Source of the DNA: Plantago major
Taxonomy: Eukaryota; Streptophyta; Magnoliopsida; Lamiales; Plantaginaceae
NCBI GenBank assembly: GCA_026545765.1
Contig: CM048844.1
Span: 55,462,932-55,526,931 of the forward strand
Reading direction: 5' to 3'
Length of the DNA: 64,000 nucleotides
Positions 33,106 to 46,013 of this stretch are shown piece after piece. A program made the position numbers and the translations under genes. The notes beneath the pieces were generated by a model. That model was not told the DNA's origin and did no database searches. It saw nothing but the letters and a program-made list of their open reading frames with translations. Position 1 is the stretch's first letter, and every line of letters begins with the position of its first letter.

Positions 33106-34290
33106 TTAAGAAATTGCTCTCCTAGTTCTTACCCCTTGGTCCAAAGGACCTATCACATCCTTTGTAGGATGATCTCTTATCCATTTTATAATGGGTTTAG
33201 AACTAGTAGGATCATTATCATTTTGATTCATTTCTGTATCATTATGATTATGATAAGATACTTTATCAATATCTAAGATATCTAACACATGTGATGTGCT
33301 TGGGATATCTGACACTTGTTTAGTGTCCTGGGTATCTGAGACAGGATTCTCAGCAACCTCCTGCTCAGAAACCTCTTCATAATGGAGATTCTTAGTGACT
33401 TGATCCATCTCAGGATTTCTCATAGGAAACTCATCATCATGTCTTAGAGACATCTTGTTGTTACTTGCCAATGGTTGTCTTTCTTCGTCGACTCATCCTC
33501 CAAGTGAATAACAAGATTATTTCCCTGTGGAGATTCTTGTTCAGAATCCTTGATCATATGTTCTTTGAACCTATCTGAGAGTACTTCATTCAACGGTACT
33601 TTCTTGTTTCCTTCATAGAATACTACATGGACAGATTCTTCAATCTTTTGTGTCCTTTTTTTGTAGATTCTGTAAGCTTTGCTATTCATTGAATAACCAA
33701 GAAATACTCCTTCATCTGCCTTTGGTTGAAATGTTCTTAGATACTTTTTACCATTGTTAAGAACAAAACATCTGCAACCAAACACACTTAAATGTTTGAT
33801 ACTAGGGGGTCTACCAATCAATAACTCATAGGGAGTCTTGTCATGGTGTCTGTTGATCAAACATCTATTTTTAGTGTAGCATGCTGTATTTTTAGCTTCA
33901 ACCAAATAGATTTAACTTATTTCAGTATCAGTAAGCATTGTTCTTGCTGCCTCTTTTAGGGTCCTATTCTTCCTTTCAGCAACACCATTTTGTTGAGGTG
34001 TCCTTACTAAAGATAGTTGATATTGTATACCTTTATAAGTACAAAACTCTTTTATGTACTGGTTCAAAAACTCAGTACCATGGTCTGTTCTGATCACAAA
34101 TACCTTGTCATTTTTCATGACTTCAAGCTTATTCAACAGGCTTGATATCTCGACCCTTGCCTTAGATTTCTATTTGAGAAAAATAACCCAAGTGAATCTT
34201 GAGCAGTCATCTACAACAACCTGACCATACTTCTTTCCTGCATAACTAGTTACTGAGGACTCAAAGAGATCCATATGTAACAGTTGCAGT
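33106..34290 (-). pseudogene. Integrase of element B
   Basis: The core starts at LLHMDLFESS (about 34270), with VIRTDHGTEFLNQ and the intact signature RTPQQNGVAERKNRTLKE (33912-34136). The C-terminal domain has YELLIGRPPSIKHLSVFG and GVFLGYSMNSK (33444-33905). An Asp/Ser-rich linker towards the reverse transcriptase follows (33106-33471). Three frame breaks separate the pieces. Confidence 0.88.
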
Positions 34291-35078
34291 GGCCTCACAC
34301 TGGAATGTCTAGTTTTTGACTTGATAGATGTTTTGGTTTGTTTCCCTAATTGGCATGTTGAACATACACCATCTTTTCTATATGCCATTTTAGGTAATCC
34401 AACTACCAATTCTTTCTTGGCTACCATATTCAGAGTTCTGAAATTCAAGTGACTCATCCTTTTGTGCCAAAGACAATTTTCTTCAATGTAGCCGGATTGA
34501 CTCACCATGAGGCATTCTTCAGTTGTAGAAGATGCCCAGTCAGCAACATAGAGACTTCCTTTCTGCCTAGAAACCAAGACTACCTGGTTTGACTCATTGT
34601 CATTCAACTTGCAGAATTTATATTTGATCTTTATTCAGAACCCCTTGTCAGCAAATTGACTCATACTGAGAAGATTATAGTTCAATGCCTCTACATGTAG
34701 TACTCAAGTGATTGTAAGGGCTCCAATTTTCAGATCTCCAAATCCTACGATTGGATTCACTTCTCCTCCAACAAACCTGATATCTGGTCCTGTATCGCAT
34801 ACTCTGTAGTTAACCAGATTTTCTTTGTCTCCTGTCATGTGCTTCCCACATCCACTGCCAAAATGCCACGTTGGATTCTTCTTTAGAGTGTTCTGCACAA
34901 AATAGGAAACAAGGAGTGAGGTTCTCGTTCCAATAATGGAACCATCTAGACTAAAGTATCTCCCAGTAGGAATCCACATTTGAATGAATTTCTTAGGGAC
35001 ATTCCTTTGTCTAACAGGAACATAAGGAGGAATTCTAGGTAAATGACTATTATCATTATTATCAAGAAGTATTTTCAT
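34291..35078 (-). pseudogene. Protease and GAG-pre-integrase of element B
   Basis: The protease motif reads WHFGSGCGKHMTG: the catalytic Asp of the DSG triad is replaced by Gly (codon at 34857-34859 on the minus strand). The surrounding sequence, including the Gly-Cys-Gly-Lys-His stretch, is kept. The downstream GAG-pre-integrase part (LWHKRMSHLNF, CSTCQLGKQ) lies in another frame (34170-34607). With this change the protease cannot be active if the family's usual mechanism holds. Confidence 0.85.
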
Positions 35079-35258
35079 TCTTGGTGTGTTCCTTGGTGCT
35101 CCCCGTGGTGCTTTCAGATACCTGTCAGGTTGTTGAGTCTGCTTTTCAACGAACTTAGCTTTCCTTGTCAGATTTCTTCTAGCCCTGGCATTCAGATTGC
35201 TTGTGGTTTGTTCTTTCGTCCACTTCTAGTGATTGCTATGAGCAACCCTAGCTTTCAT

Positions 35259-37463
35259 CTATCGTTCTTGCTTTAGTTTGTAATCATGAGCAAGTTGTTT
35301 CCCGATGGCTTTATAGCCATTGCCATTTAGAGCACGTGGTGCCGACTGAGATCTCCTCTCAGCAGCCTTACTCGTCTCTGGGTCATCTTTCTTTCCATAA
35401 AATGTGACATTAGAGAATTTGCCAGCTCCAGCAATCTTCCCTTTCCGAGAGATGTAGCACTGTGGGTGGTTACACTTTCCAATGTGTTGTTCCTTTACAG
35501 GAACTTTCCCATCAAATCTCTTTGGGACTTGGTTTTGCCTCAAAGGTTTGATCGCGACTGCCTTTCCTTTGTCAGCAACCTTAGCTTTCTGACCAATGCT
35601 ATAGGTTGTTTGGGAACCACCTTCCTGACCACTAACAAATATCATTCTTTCATCACTCTTGTTCAGAGTGGTAGAACTATTTGTTTGTGTGTCTAGCCCA
35701 AGTCCTCCTTTCTATGACGCATCTCTTAGGTAAGACTGTACTTCAGTGAGAGTGTCACAAGCTTTGGCATAGGATTGAAAGGACAATTCTTTCTTTTTGA
35801 GTTCATCATTGTCAGAAAGAAGACCTTCGTACTTCCTTTGAAGTTTATCCATTGCTTCTTCATGTAACTTTCCTGTTTCAACTATTTGAGCCTTTAGAAA
35901 TGCACTCTCAGGATCCTTTGTCTCAGATAGCTTTTGCAGTTGTGAACACTCCTTTTCAAGAGATTTCTTTTCTTCTTCAAGAATTTTGGTTCTAGCTTGG
36001 ACAACCATAAATTCTCTCTCATACAGATCAAGCTCTTTTCTGAGGTGTTCTAAATCTTTGATTCCTTCCTCATCACTCTCATAATTTATAAATCGAGAAA
36101 TGGTGGTTATCTCATAAGCCATTAGGCACGACTCGATGTTGGAGCAATCTGGGTAGATATTCTCAGCAACCCCGCACATTTCTTTCTTCTTTTGACCAAA
36201 GCCAACCAATTCGTGAGTGATGCCACACAACTCTGGTGATGGAAGTTTTGAATCATCTGAATCTTCATCCTCAGACTCAGTCTAAATCAAGAGCATACAA
36301 TTGTATTTGGATCTTCTTCCTTTCTTCACTGAGCATAGCTCTCTGACTTCTCGTGAAATTTCTCCTATCTTTCTTGTCACCTGTCTTTAGCTTGTTATAA
36401 GCTGGGCAGTCCCTTTTAAAGTGACCAGGTTTCTGACAATAGAAGCATATATCGTTTCCAATTTATGCACCCTCAAGATTTCGATTTATCATCGAGGTGC
36501 TTGTTCAATGGAGCTAGTCAATTGCATACTTTTGTACTGGTGATAGTTGGGACCTAGATGCTTTTTCAGCTTCTCTTTGGTCCTTCTTCTTTCAATCTCC
36601 TGACTGGCGTATTTTCTCATGTGCTTTGCAGCAAGAGAATTTTCCTCAGTCATCTCATTGGTATCCTTCTTTTCAGAAATACCATGAGTTACTAGAGCAA
36701 CATTTTGCGATGTTTCAGCAGCCATATGTCCTCTTTGCTTTGTCTCATAATTGACAGTTGCCAAGTGTGAGAAAAGCTCCATTAGAGTGATTTTAAGCAT
36801 TCCTCGGTTGAAATAGAAGTACTGAGTGTGTTCCCAGTTTTGATTTAAGCTTCTCATAATAGACTTAACCTTTTTAGAGTTAGAATATCTCTCACTTTCA
36901 CCAAGTGCAGCCATTTCACTCATCAGTGTTGTAAACCTGAAATCAAGTTCTTCAAGTGTCTTGGTGGGACCTTGTTTGAAGTTTTGGAATTTGAGCTTCA
37001 ATACTTCGAACTTGTTTTCCTTGGTTTTCTCAGTGCCGGCATAGATTTCTTCAATCAGTGACCAGGCCTCTTTCGCAGTTTTTGCACACCACAGTTTGCA
37101 CTGTATGTGGTCTCGAGTAGAATGTATGATGATGTTTCTTACTTGACCATCTAGCCTGTTTCTCTTGGAATCCTCAGATGTCCATAGATGTCTGGGCTTC
37201 GGTTCATAGGCAATTTCACCAGTTGGTCTTGCACTTGTAGTTGTACCAGATGAAGTGGAGGAACCAGTTGCATTTTTGTCAGCAGGTTCCTTGTCTCGAC
37301 CATTTGATACTTCAATGACTTGGTTTTCTTGTTGAATGACTATGGGGCCATTCTTTATCACTTCGATCATCTTGTCACTGATAGCTTCCAGGTGAAGCAT
37401 CATGTTGTTCTTCCATTTTTCATAGTTCTCTGGCTTGAGAACTGGGGCATCGCTTAAAGACAT
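35259..37463 (-). pseudogene. Gag of element B
   Basis: The ATG at 37463 (MSLSDAPVLKPENYEKWKNN) matches A. Capsid landmarks are AWSLIEEIYAGTEKTKENKF and ETLEELDFRFTTLMSE-type segments. The CCHC knuckle (CFYCQKPGHFKRDC) is out of frame near 36405-36450. The coiled-coil extension (DLEHLRKELDLYERE) is at 35712-36230, and a basic linker at 35259-35645. At least three frame breaks. Confidence 0.88.
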
Positions 37464-37567
37464 CCTGCAGTAGATACACAAATCAAACAAATCAAGTGCA
37501 GGTGGTAAGCGATTAGTGGGCACTTATCTAGGATCTAGGTTCAGTGTAGAAGGCTTGGGAACCTCCT

Positions 37568-37579
37568 GCTCTCATACCA
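37568..37579 (-). other. Element B primer-binding site (one mismatch)
   Basis: On the minus strand TGGTATGAGAGC lies next to the 5' LTR. It differs by one base from TGGTATCAGAGC in A, complementary to initiator tRNA-Met. Confidence 0.88.
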
Positions 37580-37581
37580 CT

Positions 37582-39008
37582 TGTTGGTCCAGATAACGAC
37601 AAAGTAAAAGACTGGGGGGGGGGGGGGTTGAATAGTCTTATAAAACTGTTTCTCAAATATATGTGAAGGTATTTGATACTTAATCTCAGAGAGCGGAAGT
37701 CTTTTTAGATAAGTGCACGTGCTCAACAAGCTATAATGTCTGTAAGTTCTCAGCAAGTAATAAATAACGTAGTAATTAAGTGGAGTAAGTAAATAACACA
37801 AAGCTTTATAGAGGTATCTGAAGGTGGCGTAATCCTTCAACTAATCCACTCGCCCTTTCTCAGGACTTGTATCCACTAAGATAAGAAGTTGAGTTTCCCT
37901 TACCAAATCCTATCTCTTGATCCCTTTAACACTAGGTTCTCAACCAAGTGTTCCCCCTGAGTTGTGCCCAAGTTTTCCCAACCGAGTACTTCCTCTACTC
38001 AGTAACCTTTCAGCTGTTCCTTAGTTTCCCAAACTAAGTACTTCCTATGCTCAACGCTTGTTGGTGTTTTGGTTATGGTAGTTTGTCAGGTGGCAGGCTC
38101 TTAATAACTTCTGCAGTTATGTAGGTGTGCTCTGTAGAATCAAGTTTACTTAATACACTTTTCAATGTATGGTAACTTGTTCTTTACTGACCCAAGTTTT
38201 GATCTTGTTCAAGAGAATGAATCTTAGATATTAGTCGCAACTATGTCTTCTGGATTCAAATCTTTCACAATCTGCAATTCTTGTAAAGGATCAGGACACT
38301 TAGAACTTTCGTGCTACTTAGAATTCAAGAGGTTTAGTCGCAACAATAAGCTCGAGACTAAGTAGGCAGAAGGCTTGTATGCTTGAGTGTAATGTATAAA
38401 GTTCTGTGTATTCTGTGTGTCTTTTAAGCATTCTAAGTGGTGATATTTATAGTTGAAAATCATGCCATTTGAATTAGTATCCGTTAGGCAGAGTGAAATT
38501 CAAACTATCAATATCTGAAGTTAGTATGGCAGTGAGCTTTGTCTCTTTTAGAGATTTCTCTTTACTCGTACATCTCTCTTCGTAATTAATGCACGTACTA
38601 ATTTTTATCCTGAGTGTCAACGGAACAATGCAAGCTCGAGGCATTGCAAGTCCTTTCTCGATGACCTAGTGCTTCGTAAACCTATTGAAATGTTTGTCTG
38701 CATACACTTAGTTTCTTCAAGGTATCTGAGCCAAGGACACATTTTTGCTTAGTCTTCAGCAATCTTGTGCAGTCTTCTAATCGTCAACAAATGAGTTCTT
38801 CTACTGGATGCTTCCTCCTTGGTCTTCTTCAGAGATATAAAAATTACATTCAGAGACCTAACATCCTATACAAGATTTGCTAGACTAAGATACTTAGTAA
38901 GCTTTCTCTTTTACAATGTTCAAGTGAACTAAGAGTACTAGTTACCTTTCTGAGCTAAGATAAGTCATTAGGGTTTACTGATCAAAATCTAAACATAAAT
39001 TCCTAACA
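37582..39008 (-). repeat. 5' LTR of element B
   Basis: Plus-strand ends are TGTTGGTCCAGATAAC and TTCCTAACA, length 1427 bp. A 14-base G run lies at 37614-37627. It is shorter than the A LTR through several small deletions. Confidence 0.93.
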
Positions 39009-39042
39009 GTCTTCTTCAAGTTGGAAGAACTCCGCATAGAAC
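39009..39042 (-). pseudogene. 34-bp fragment of the Transposase_32-like gene
   Basis: This sliver is caught between element B and element G2. On the minus strand it reads FYAEFFQLEED in the frame that links the N-terminal piece (46532-46791) with the C-terminal piece (up to 7614). It shows that both elements hit the same gene 34 bp apart. Confidence 0.75.
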
Positions 39043-40166
39043 TAATGTGTCAAATCATGTTTTGAATTTGTTTAATTAGCCGAGAGCTAACTCTCAACAC
39101 TACGAAAACCTGTAGTGTAGTGAAGTTAACCCCAAGGTCGGTCTCTAGGGACTTAACTAGGCTGAGCTTCAGTTGACGAATAAAAGTAACAATACGAAAA
39201 GTAGTAAAAGTTTGTTTGCTTCGGCAGCGAGATGATAGACTAGAGTAAACAACTACTTGCAACTACTAGAAACCGATTTGACACTAACGAGATTGAAATA
39301 TGAATGGGGGATATCATGGAGTGGTAACGTCAACAAGCTAGCTAGCAGGATACATGTGATTCACGGGATTGACTACGCAATTTGTCATAGTATTGAGTTC
39401 AAAAATGAATAGCACTAATGAAGGCGTCAGTTTCACTAGGCTACAATCAATTTTACTAACCTACTATCACCGTTTGCAACTAACTGTTAGATCAAGCAAG
39501 ACGAAAGACATTTTGGTTTGCAAGGCTTAAATGCCTAATCTAACAGTGATTTTGTCTGGAAGATCATCAAACGTGATAGCAGGAATAGTAATTAATCTAA
39601 AAGGCACAAGTAGTCGAATCCCGATGCACTTCGAATCACACAAACCCTAGCTAGCATGCATTGAATCAGTCACCATGCCATAATAGGGGTGTTTAGCTAC
39701 TCATGATAAGCGGAGGCATAATCATACTAGAAATAAACATGATCTCAAACACCTTATACATGGTCCATGGCGCCCGCCAGCTCCACTCTGGCGTCCGCCA
39801 GTGCACACTGGATTGCACTGGCGGGCGCCAGTCTTCAGCTGGCGTTCGCCACTCTTCCTGGAATTGACGATTTTCCCTTTTTGCTCCTTCTAGCTCGATT
39901 TTGCTCCTTTTAACTTCGATTCTTGGTATTTTGGCTTCTCTGCTCCACTTCTAGCAACCATCCGAGGCATTGGGACTTTCATATCTTCCAGATGCATGTA
40001 AAATACATCCTTTATGCCTTCAGTTAGTGCGGCTCAACCAAATACCTGCAAAATCCACAAGGAACAACAAGTAAAAGGACTCAAGGAAAACTACCAAAAC
40101 TATACTTAAGAATAACAAAAAGACGGTAAAAAAGACCAGATGAGACGATGTAAAACCGACTCATCA
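39043..40166 (-). repeat. 3' LTR of G2, internally deleted
   Basis: It starts TAATGTGTC (one change from TGATGTGTC) and ends ACTCATCA. At about 39750 it jumps from the CATGATCTCAAACAC block straight to CTTATACATGG, so roughly 430 bp present in the solo LTR (2566-4134) is lost. It holds four palindromic units at 39768-39852. Confidence 0.88.
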
Positions 40167-40204
40167 AACTCCCCAAACCGAACCCTTGCTTGTCCTCAAG
40201 CAAC
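40167..40204 (-). other. G2 polypurine tract and hairpin
   Basis: On the minus strand GGTTTGGGGAGTT abuts the LTR start TGATGAGTC. It is preceded by a near-perfect hairpin (plus strand TTGCTTG, TCC, TCAAGCAA), matching the arrangement in G1. A second tract-plus-hairpin pair is at 41425-41462. Confidence 0.75.
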
Positions 40205-41573
40205 AGACTCTCTAAAAAAAAACTAGAAAAAGGAAAAAACATGTAAAAACACATAGACACAAAATAAAGTCTAGCTCCCAAGCTACCGAGTCTACAATTG
40301 CACATAATAAGCCCAAAGAATGCAGAAGCTTTGAGATCACACTGACATTCACAGAGTCACATGCATAAGTTCAAAAAGTTCGTTTCCAAAGTAAATAGAA
40401 CTTAAGTCTAACACGGTAGTCCCTCACAAGTGGATCCTATGCATCTATTCTCTCACACTCTTGGAAGTGTCCTGTAGGGATAATCATTCAAGAATATAAA
40501 GAGATAAGGAAGGTGACTTGCGTCACAAAGATGCCTCAAATACCTCATGCAATGTACTCGATCAGCTAAGTCGGAATGGACTTTTTCATAGCTCTGTAAC
40601 AATCAGCAGTAGACTCATAAAAAGGCAATCGTTCTCTCTTTTTTCAATATTTTTTCATTTTTTGCATACTTCTTTTTTGCAGTCTTATATATGACCCATA
40701 TGCTTATATATTTTTTGTCTCAATTTTTTGGTTGTGTCTGTTTTACTGAAAGTCCGCACTTTTGTGTGTGCTGGTTTGGTATACACGCCATCAACCCTCA
40801 TGGACAATAGCTTTTAAGGGCCACGCCGGTATATAGGTAGTATCTGAAACGTGCCCAACACGACTAACGGTGGCAACTAGTACCATAGATCCACTCCGAG
40901 ACTTATTTTATTTTTTGAGAGAATGAAAAACCTGAACACATACTTTATCAATACAAGTAGTGCACATAAACCTCCTCCCCAAACCTATTCTTAGAATGGG
41001 TTTGGCATAAGCAAATAAGAATGTAAAACATGCCGTTCGTCATACTTAACTTACATAGAGTACACATGAGAATGATGAGGCGCAAACAAGGGAGTTTGCA
41101 CTTCCCGAATTAAATCACATAGGCGCCAGTACAATATTTTTTCATCGGCTAAGGTTTACTCGCAGGCCTTTTTGGACTACAGAATTAGAACAGACTTTCT
41201 ATTTATAACAGAAACGAACTTAGCAAACTTAAACATGCAAACTGCTAATAGTCAATGATCAGTCAAAGCAAAAGCATTAAACAGGTTTAGTACATAAAAT
41301 AGATGCTCGACTTGGGAGACAGACTTAGACTCATCAGACTGACATAGTCGAATAAGAAATACATAAAGAAACACATCCTAAAACAAGCAAGCAAGAAGCC
41401 TAAAGCAGATCAAAACTCGAAACACCCCTCCCCAAACCTGAACGCGTGCTCGCCCTCGAGCAAACGAGTGAAAAGAGAAAAGGTAGAGAGTTGATAGGAA
41501 GAGGCTTCCCTGATTGATGGTTTCCAAGATGTGTAGAAGACGGAGGAGAATGACCTAAATTGCCTGGTGGTGT
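40205..41573 (-). other. G2 3' noncoding region
   Basis: No coding frame was found. It contains the block shared with G1 (about 40640-40905), an internal polypurine tract near 40975, and a second tract-plus-hairpin at 41425-41462 (plus strand CTCCCCAAACC, then TGCTCG, CCC, TCGAGCA). Confidence 0.65.
40640..40905 (-). repeat. Noncoding block shared by G1 and G2, copy 2
   Basis: The G2 copy of the block described at 5570-5850. Order and spacing of the shared words agree (TGTCTGTTTTACTGAA, GCTGGTTTGGTATACA, CCATCAACCCTCA, GGGCCA, CCGGTAT, GATCCACTC), although the LTRs of the two elements are different. Confidence 0.75.
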
Positions 41574-42116
41574 TCATTTGCGATGGTGGGTACTAGACTT
41601 CCCCATGCTCGAATTTCTCTGCCCTTGCACCTGCGAATAGATATAAAGGGGTCCAACATACCCCGCAGAATATTCTTTAAAGATAAAATCCTGAGGCAAA
41701 TAATCCAGTGCCTTCACTATGCTGACCTTACCATTCACCTCATGTGTTGTTGTGGGTCTAAATATGCTAATATCCATTATGGAAGCGAATAAAAATGGCC
41801 AGCCAAGGAGGACTGTATCGGGTCCTATCTTCTGATCTTCCCGGACATCCTTCAGAACAACAAAATTGGTGATAACAGTTTTTCCATTCAGTTTAACCGC
41901 GACACCCTTTGCCAATCCTACTGGTCTTCTATGTGACCCATCCGCCATTAGGAGTCGAGCTTTCATCTCTTCCAAGCCTGTAAAGCCACATCCCTTAAAC
42001 AGACTGTATGGGATTGTATTACATGTAGCTCCTGTGTCTAATGTCGTAATGACTTTTAAATTTCCCATCCCAACTACGATGTTAAAGCTCTTTTTACTGA
42101 GTGGATGCTCCTTCAC
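41574..42116 (-). pseudogene. Retropepsin of G2
   Basis: An aspartic protease domain would process the Gag polyprotein. The active-site motif is TTLDTGATCNTIP and the second conserved motif is TVLLGWPFLFASIMDI. The frame is open for 180 codons but stops before any reverse transcriptase. Upstream (42117-42644) the connection to gag is degenerate. Because the frame is intact locally the domain could fold, but no start codon in a good context was identified and the gag part is broken. Confidence 0.82.
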
Positions 42117-42644
42117 ATTTTTTGCTAACTCTTCTTCCTTGGCAGGAACTTCAATCGCTTCCAGCTTCTGTGGTGCTCACTATAATCAGAGAATCTTCCT
42201 CTTTTGTAGAACCCAATTCTTCAACGGAAACGGCTGGATCTTCATCTTGTTCCGGGGTCAACTCCTCAACAGAATTCATCAAGTTATCACCTCTTCATCA
42301 CGCTTCTCCAAAGAATCGAATCAACGATGCACACCTGTAAGCAAGAAATCTTTTGAAACCTCAACACGGGTCTCATTTTCCAAATACCACCAACCGTGTT
42401 TGTGATCACCTTAATAGCCATAGCTCTCGTAAGTATTAAGGAATTCACTCCTTTCCCTTTCTTGGTTTTTCTCTACCAGCTGCTAGTGGGTACCTTGGTC
42501 GCTGTCCCTTTCCAGTTTTTGAACTGTGGCTTCTAATGCATCCAACCTCTCAATGGTAGCTGCATGCATCATTGCTGTGTGTTGCATGGTGGCATTACAA
42601 ATTTTCACAAACCCTCTCAGATCCTCCGAAAAACCGTCTGGAAG

Positions 42645-43328
42645 TTATGATTCGGGAAGGCGGCATTCCGGGCAATTAGAGCCGCTAAGCTTTGCACGCT
42701 TACTCCAATGCTCTGAGCTTTTGGCTATCCTCTCGAACACAACACTTAATCCGACAGGAGTGCTCTCCCCCATCCATCCTCCACATGCCATATCAATCAG
42801 CACTTGTGAAGACTCTTCAAGCCCATCAAATAAGAACTGGTTTAAATCTTCTGTACCAAAACGGTGATGGGGGCACTGACGCTGTAAATCACAGAATCTC
42901 TCCCATGCTTCGAAGAAGGGTTCTCCTTGTCGCTGCTTAAACTCACTAATCTACGCCCAAACTCAGAGTCATCGACATAGGTAGTATTTGCCCATAAAGG
43001 TTTGGAAAGCTTTGTCCCATGTAGTGATGCTTCCTTCTTCCAGACCGTTCATCCAAGTTCGTGCCTTGCCAAAGAAACACATAGGGAAGATCCTAAGCCT
43101 CAAATCATCATCCTTAACCCCTTCGGGTTTCTCCAATCCAGAGATGAAATGCTCAATTTCTCTGAAGAAACACATGACATCCTCATTCTCGACTCCGTAG
43201 AACCTCAGAAGTTGTTGGAGGAGATGCTTCTTAACCTCGAGACCCCGCACATTAGATGGTGTGACTATGGCCGGGCGACAGGTACCCTGCACATGTAGAA
43301 GGAGTGTGTAAATTGAAGGTTGCTCCAC
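42645..43328 (-). pseudogene. Gag of G2
   Basis: A Retrotrans_gag-type capsid region: landmarks DDLRLRIFPMCFFGKARTWM, TTWDKAFQTFMGKYY, then, after a frame break near 42965, ISEFKQRQGEPFFEAWERF and LNQFLFDGL. These are typical of plant Athila/Tat-type gypsy Gag. The start at 43328 (MEQPSIYTLL) is provisional. Confidence 0.85.
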
Positions 43329-43531
43329 GGCTATATATCAGACCCAAAGCTATAAGATGTATACAACACCGTAACTACGCAAACGAAAGCACCCGTTAGT
43401 TAAAACAAGCACTCAAGATGAAGAACACAGTGGTAACAAAGGAAAAAGACTAACAAAAACAAAAACTAGAAAAAGAAAAAAAAAACAAAAATATCAGAAT
43501 TAAAATTCGTAACCTTAACAAAGGAGTTAAG

Positions 43532-43549
43532 TCCCTGGCAGCGGCGCCA
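43532..43549 (-). other. G2 primer-binding site (tRNA-Asp type)
   Basis: On the minus strand TGGCGCCGCTGCCAGGGA lies six bases after the 5' LTR. It matches the tRNA-Asp-type primer sites (TGGCGCCGTTGCCGGGGA) known for Athila/Tat gypsy elements, apart from two changes. It fixes the orientation of G2 and its superfamily. Confidence 0.9.
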
Positions 43550-44445
43550 AAAACTTGATGTGTCAAATCAGGCTTTGAATTTGTTTACTTAGCCGAGAGC
43601 TAACTCTCAACACTACGAAAACCTGTAGTGTAGTAAAGTTAACCCCGAGGTCAGTCTCCAGGGACTTAACTAGGCTGAGCTTCAGTTTACAAATAAAAGT
43701 AACAATACGAAAACCAGTAAAAGTTTGATTGCTTCGGCAATGAGATGATAGACTAGAGTAAACAGCTACTTACAACTACTAGAAACCGATTTCACACTAA
43801 CGAGATTGAAATATGAATGGGGGATATTATGGAGTGGTAACGTCAACAAGCTAGCTAGTAGGATACATGTGATTCACGAGATTGACTACGCAAGTTGTCA
43901 CAGTCTTGAGTTCAAAAATGAATAGCACTAATGAAGGCGTCAGTTTCACTAGGCTACAATCAATTTGACTAACCTACTATCACCATTTACAACTAACTGT
44001 TAGATCAAGCAAGACGAAAGACATATTTGTTTGCAAGGCTTAAATGCCTAATCTAACATTGATTTTGTCTGGAAGATCATCAAACATGATAGCATGAATA
44101 GTAATTACTCTAAAAGGCACAAGTAGTCGAATCGCGATGCACTTCGAATCACATAAACCCTAGCTAGCATGCATTGAATCAGTCACCACCTCATAATAGG
44201 GGTGTTTAGCTACTCATGATAAGCGGAGGCATAATCATTCAAGCAATAAACATGATCTCAAGCACAAAACAAAGATTCGAGAGGATTGATACAATTTTAC
44301 CCTTCGTTGTCACAAACCCTAGGTAGAAATTGAAGAACGAAAATGAATCGATGCAAAAGTTGTGTAGATAGTCTCCCAATCAATGTCAATCGTCGGATTA
44401 CAAGAGAAAACGGTTCAATTACCTCAAATAAGGTGATTGCCTTTA

Positions 44446-45865
44446 TGTTTGGAATATCTGTTAATATTTTGATCACTCATCACATGTTCTTATCTTAGCT
44501 AGAAAGGTGATTAAGTACTCTTGGTTCACTTGAACATTGTAAAAGAGGAAATCACTGAGTATGATTAGTCTAGTAAATCTTGTATTAGGATTATAGGTCT
44601 CTGAGTGTAATTTTTATTTCCAGAAGACCATGAAGATCAATCCTAGCAATGGAGCTTTTCTGAAGATTAGAAGACTCAAGATTGCACAAGATTTATGAAG
44701 ATATCAAGGTTTAGTCTAACTCAGAAAGACTATGTCCTTAATCCTTTCTTAAGTGTATTTACTTACTTTTGAAATATGATTCTGGACATATGACATCATG
44801 AGTATGGAGCATGCAAGCCATCAGAAAGGCTCATGTATCCGTTGAAGACTACAGGATAAGAAATAGTACAAGTTCATTAATTGCATCGGCAAAAAAGCCG
44901 CTGAAGCACAGTCCTCTCTGAGACATGAGACAATGACTTCTGAGTACTAATTTCAAGATAAGTATGGACTGAATTTGAATTGTGTCTAATGGATATCATT
45001 CCAACAACTCTCAAATTCATCTATATATATCACACACTTAGATGCTGAGAAATACACCTTAGAATGCTCTATCTTGCAAACTTACCAACAAGCAAAGTAT
45101 TCTCTCAAGCACTCTACTGCCCTTTCTGAAAGCTTTCCGTTGCTCGAAGAATCACTAGTAGTTCTAAGTTGTCCTGAACCTTAACAAGAGATTGTTATTC
45201 ATGAAAGAGTTGAACTATCAGATACCCTTTCTGAAGCTCATTCTCCAGAACAGACATCAATTACTTGGGTCAGTAATGAGCAGACTGCCATCCACTGAAC
45301 AAGTGTATTAAGTAGTCTTGTTCTATTAGGCTCTCTGAAAACATAACTGAAAAGTTATACGAGAAGCCTCTCTGACAAACCTTATAACCAACACCATCAA
45401 GGCGTGGAGTAGAGGAAGTACTTGATTTGGGAAATCAAGGAATAACTCCAAGGTTATCTGAGTAGAGGAAGTACTTAGCTCTAGGAGTTGGGGAATAACT
45501 CAGGGGCAAAATTTGTTTGAGAACAATTTGTTTAGGAATCTTAGAATAGGATTATTGTAAGGTGAACTCAATTATCTGTTCTAGTGAATTCTAGGTCTCA
45601 GAAAGACCGAAGTGGATTAGTTGGAGGATTACGCCACCTCCAAATACCACTATACTTGCTGTGTCATTTAACTTTCTGTATTTACATTTCAGCAAAGCAC
45701 ACACACATACTTACTGTTTCTGCACTTACCTATCTTAAAGTCTTCCGCGCTCTGAATTTAAGTATCAGAAACTCCCAGGTTTCTGAGAAACTGTGTTTAT
45801 CGACAAAAGTTTTAAAAGACTATTCACCCCCCTAGTCTTTTACTTTGCCGTTATCTGGACCAACA
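44446..45865 (+). mobile_element. Solo copia LTR inside G2 5' LTR
   Basis: Plus strand, from TGTTTGGAATATCTG to GGACCAACA, 1420 bp, same family as the LTRs of A-C but clearly diverged. Flanks are CTTTA (44441-44445) and CTTTG (45866-45870), a 5-bp duplication with one change. Its C run has only six bases (45827-45832). Confidence 0.9.
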
Positions 45866-46013
45866 CTTTGAAACTAGGTCTAGCTCTAGAGCAAAGTGTG
45901 TGTTCCTGATAATAGAATGATAATGAAAAGTCAAAGTCGATGTTTTTTAACTAATAGGAAGAAAGAAGAAACTAAATTTGAACGGATTAGGAAAATCCCG
46001 TGTCTGAGAAGAA

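Larger units (their letters stand above)
7615..39008 (-). mobile_element. Copia (Sirevirus-like) element B, with nested A
   Basis: Element B runs on the minus strand: 5' LTR 37582-39008, primer site 37568-37579, gag-pol about 37463 down to 31697, ORF3 from 30939 to 8947, and 3' LTR remnant 7615-8946. Flanks are GTCTA (7610-7614) and GTCTT (39009-39013), a 5-bp duplication with one mismatch. It entered the Transposase_32-like gene of G1. Element A (with its TSD) interrupts ORF3 at 13080-29389, and a CACTA element sits at 10555-11797. Without insertions B is about 13.8 kb. Confidence 0.88.
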
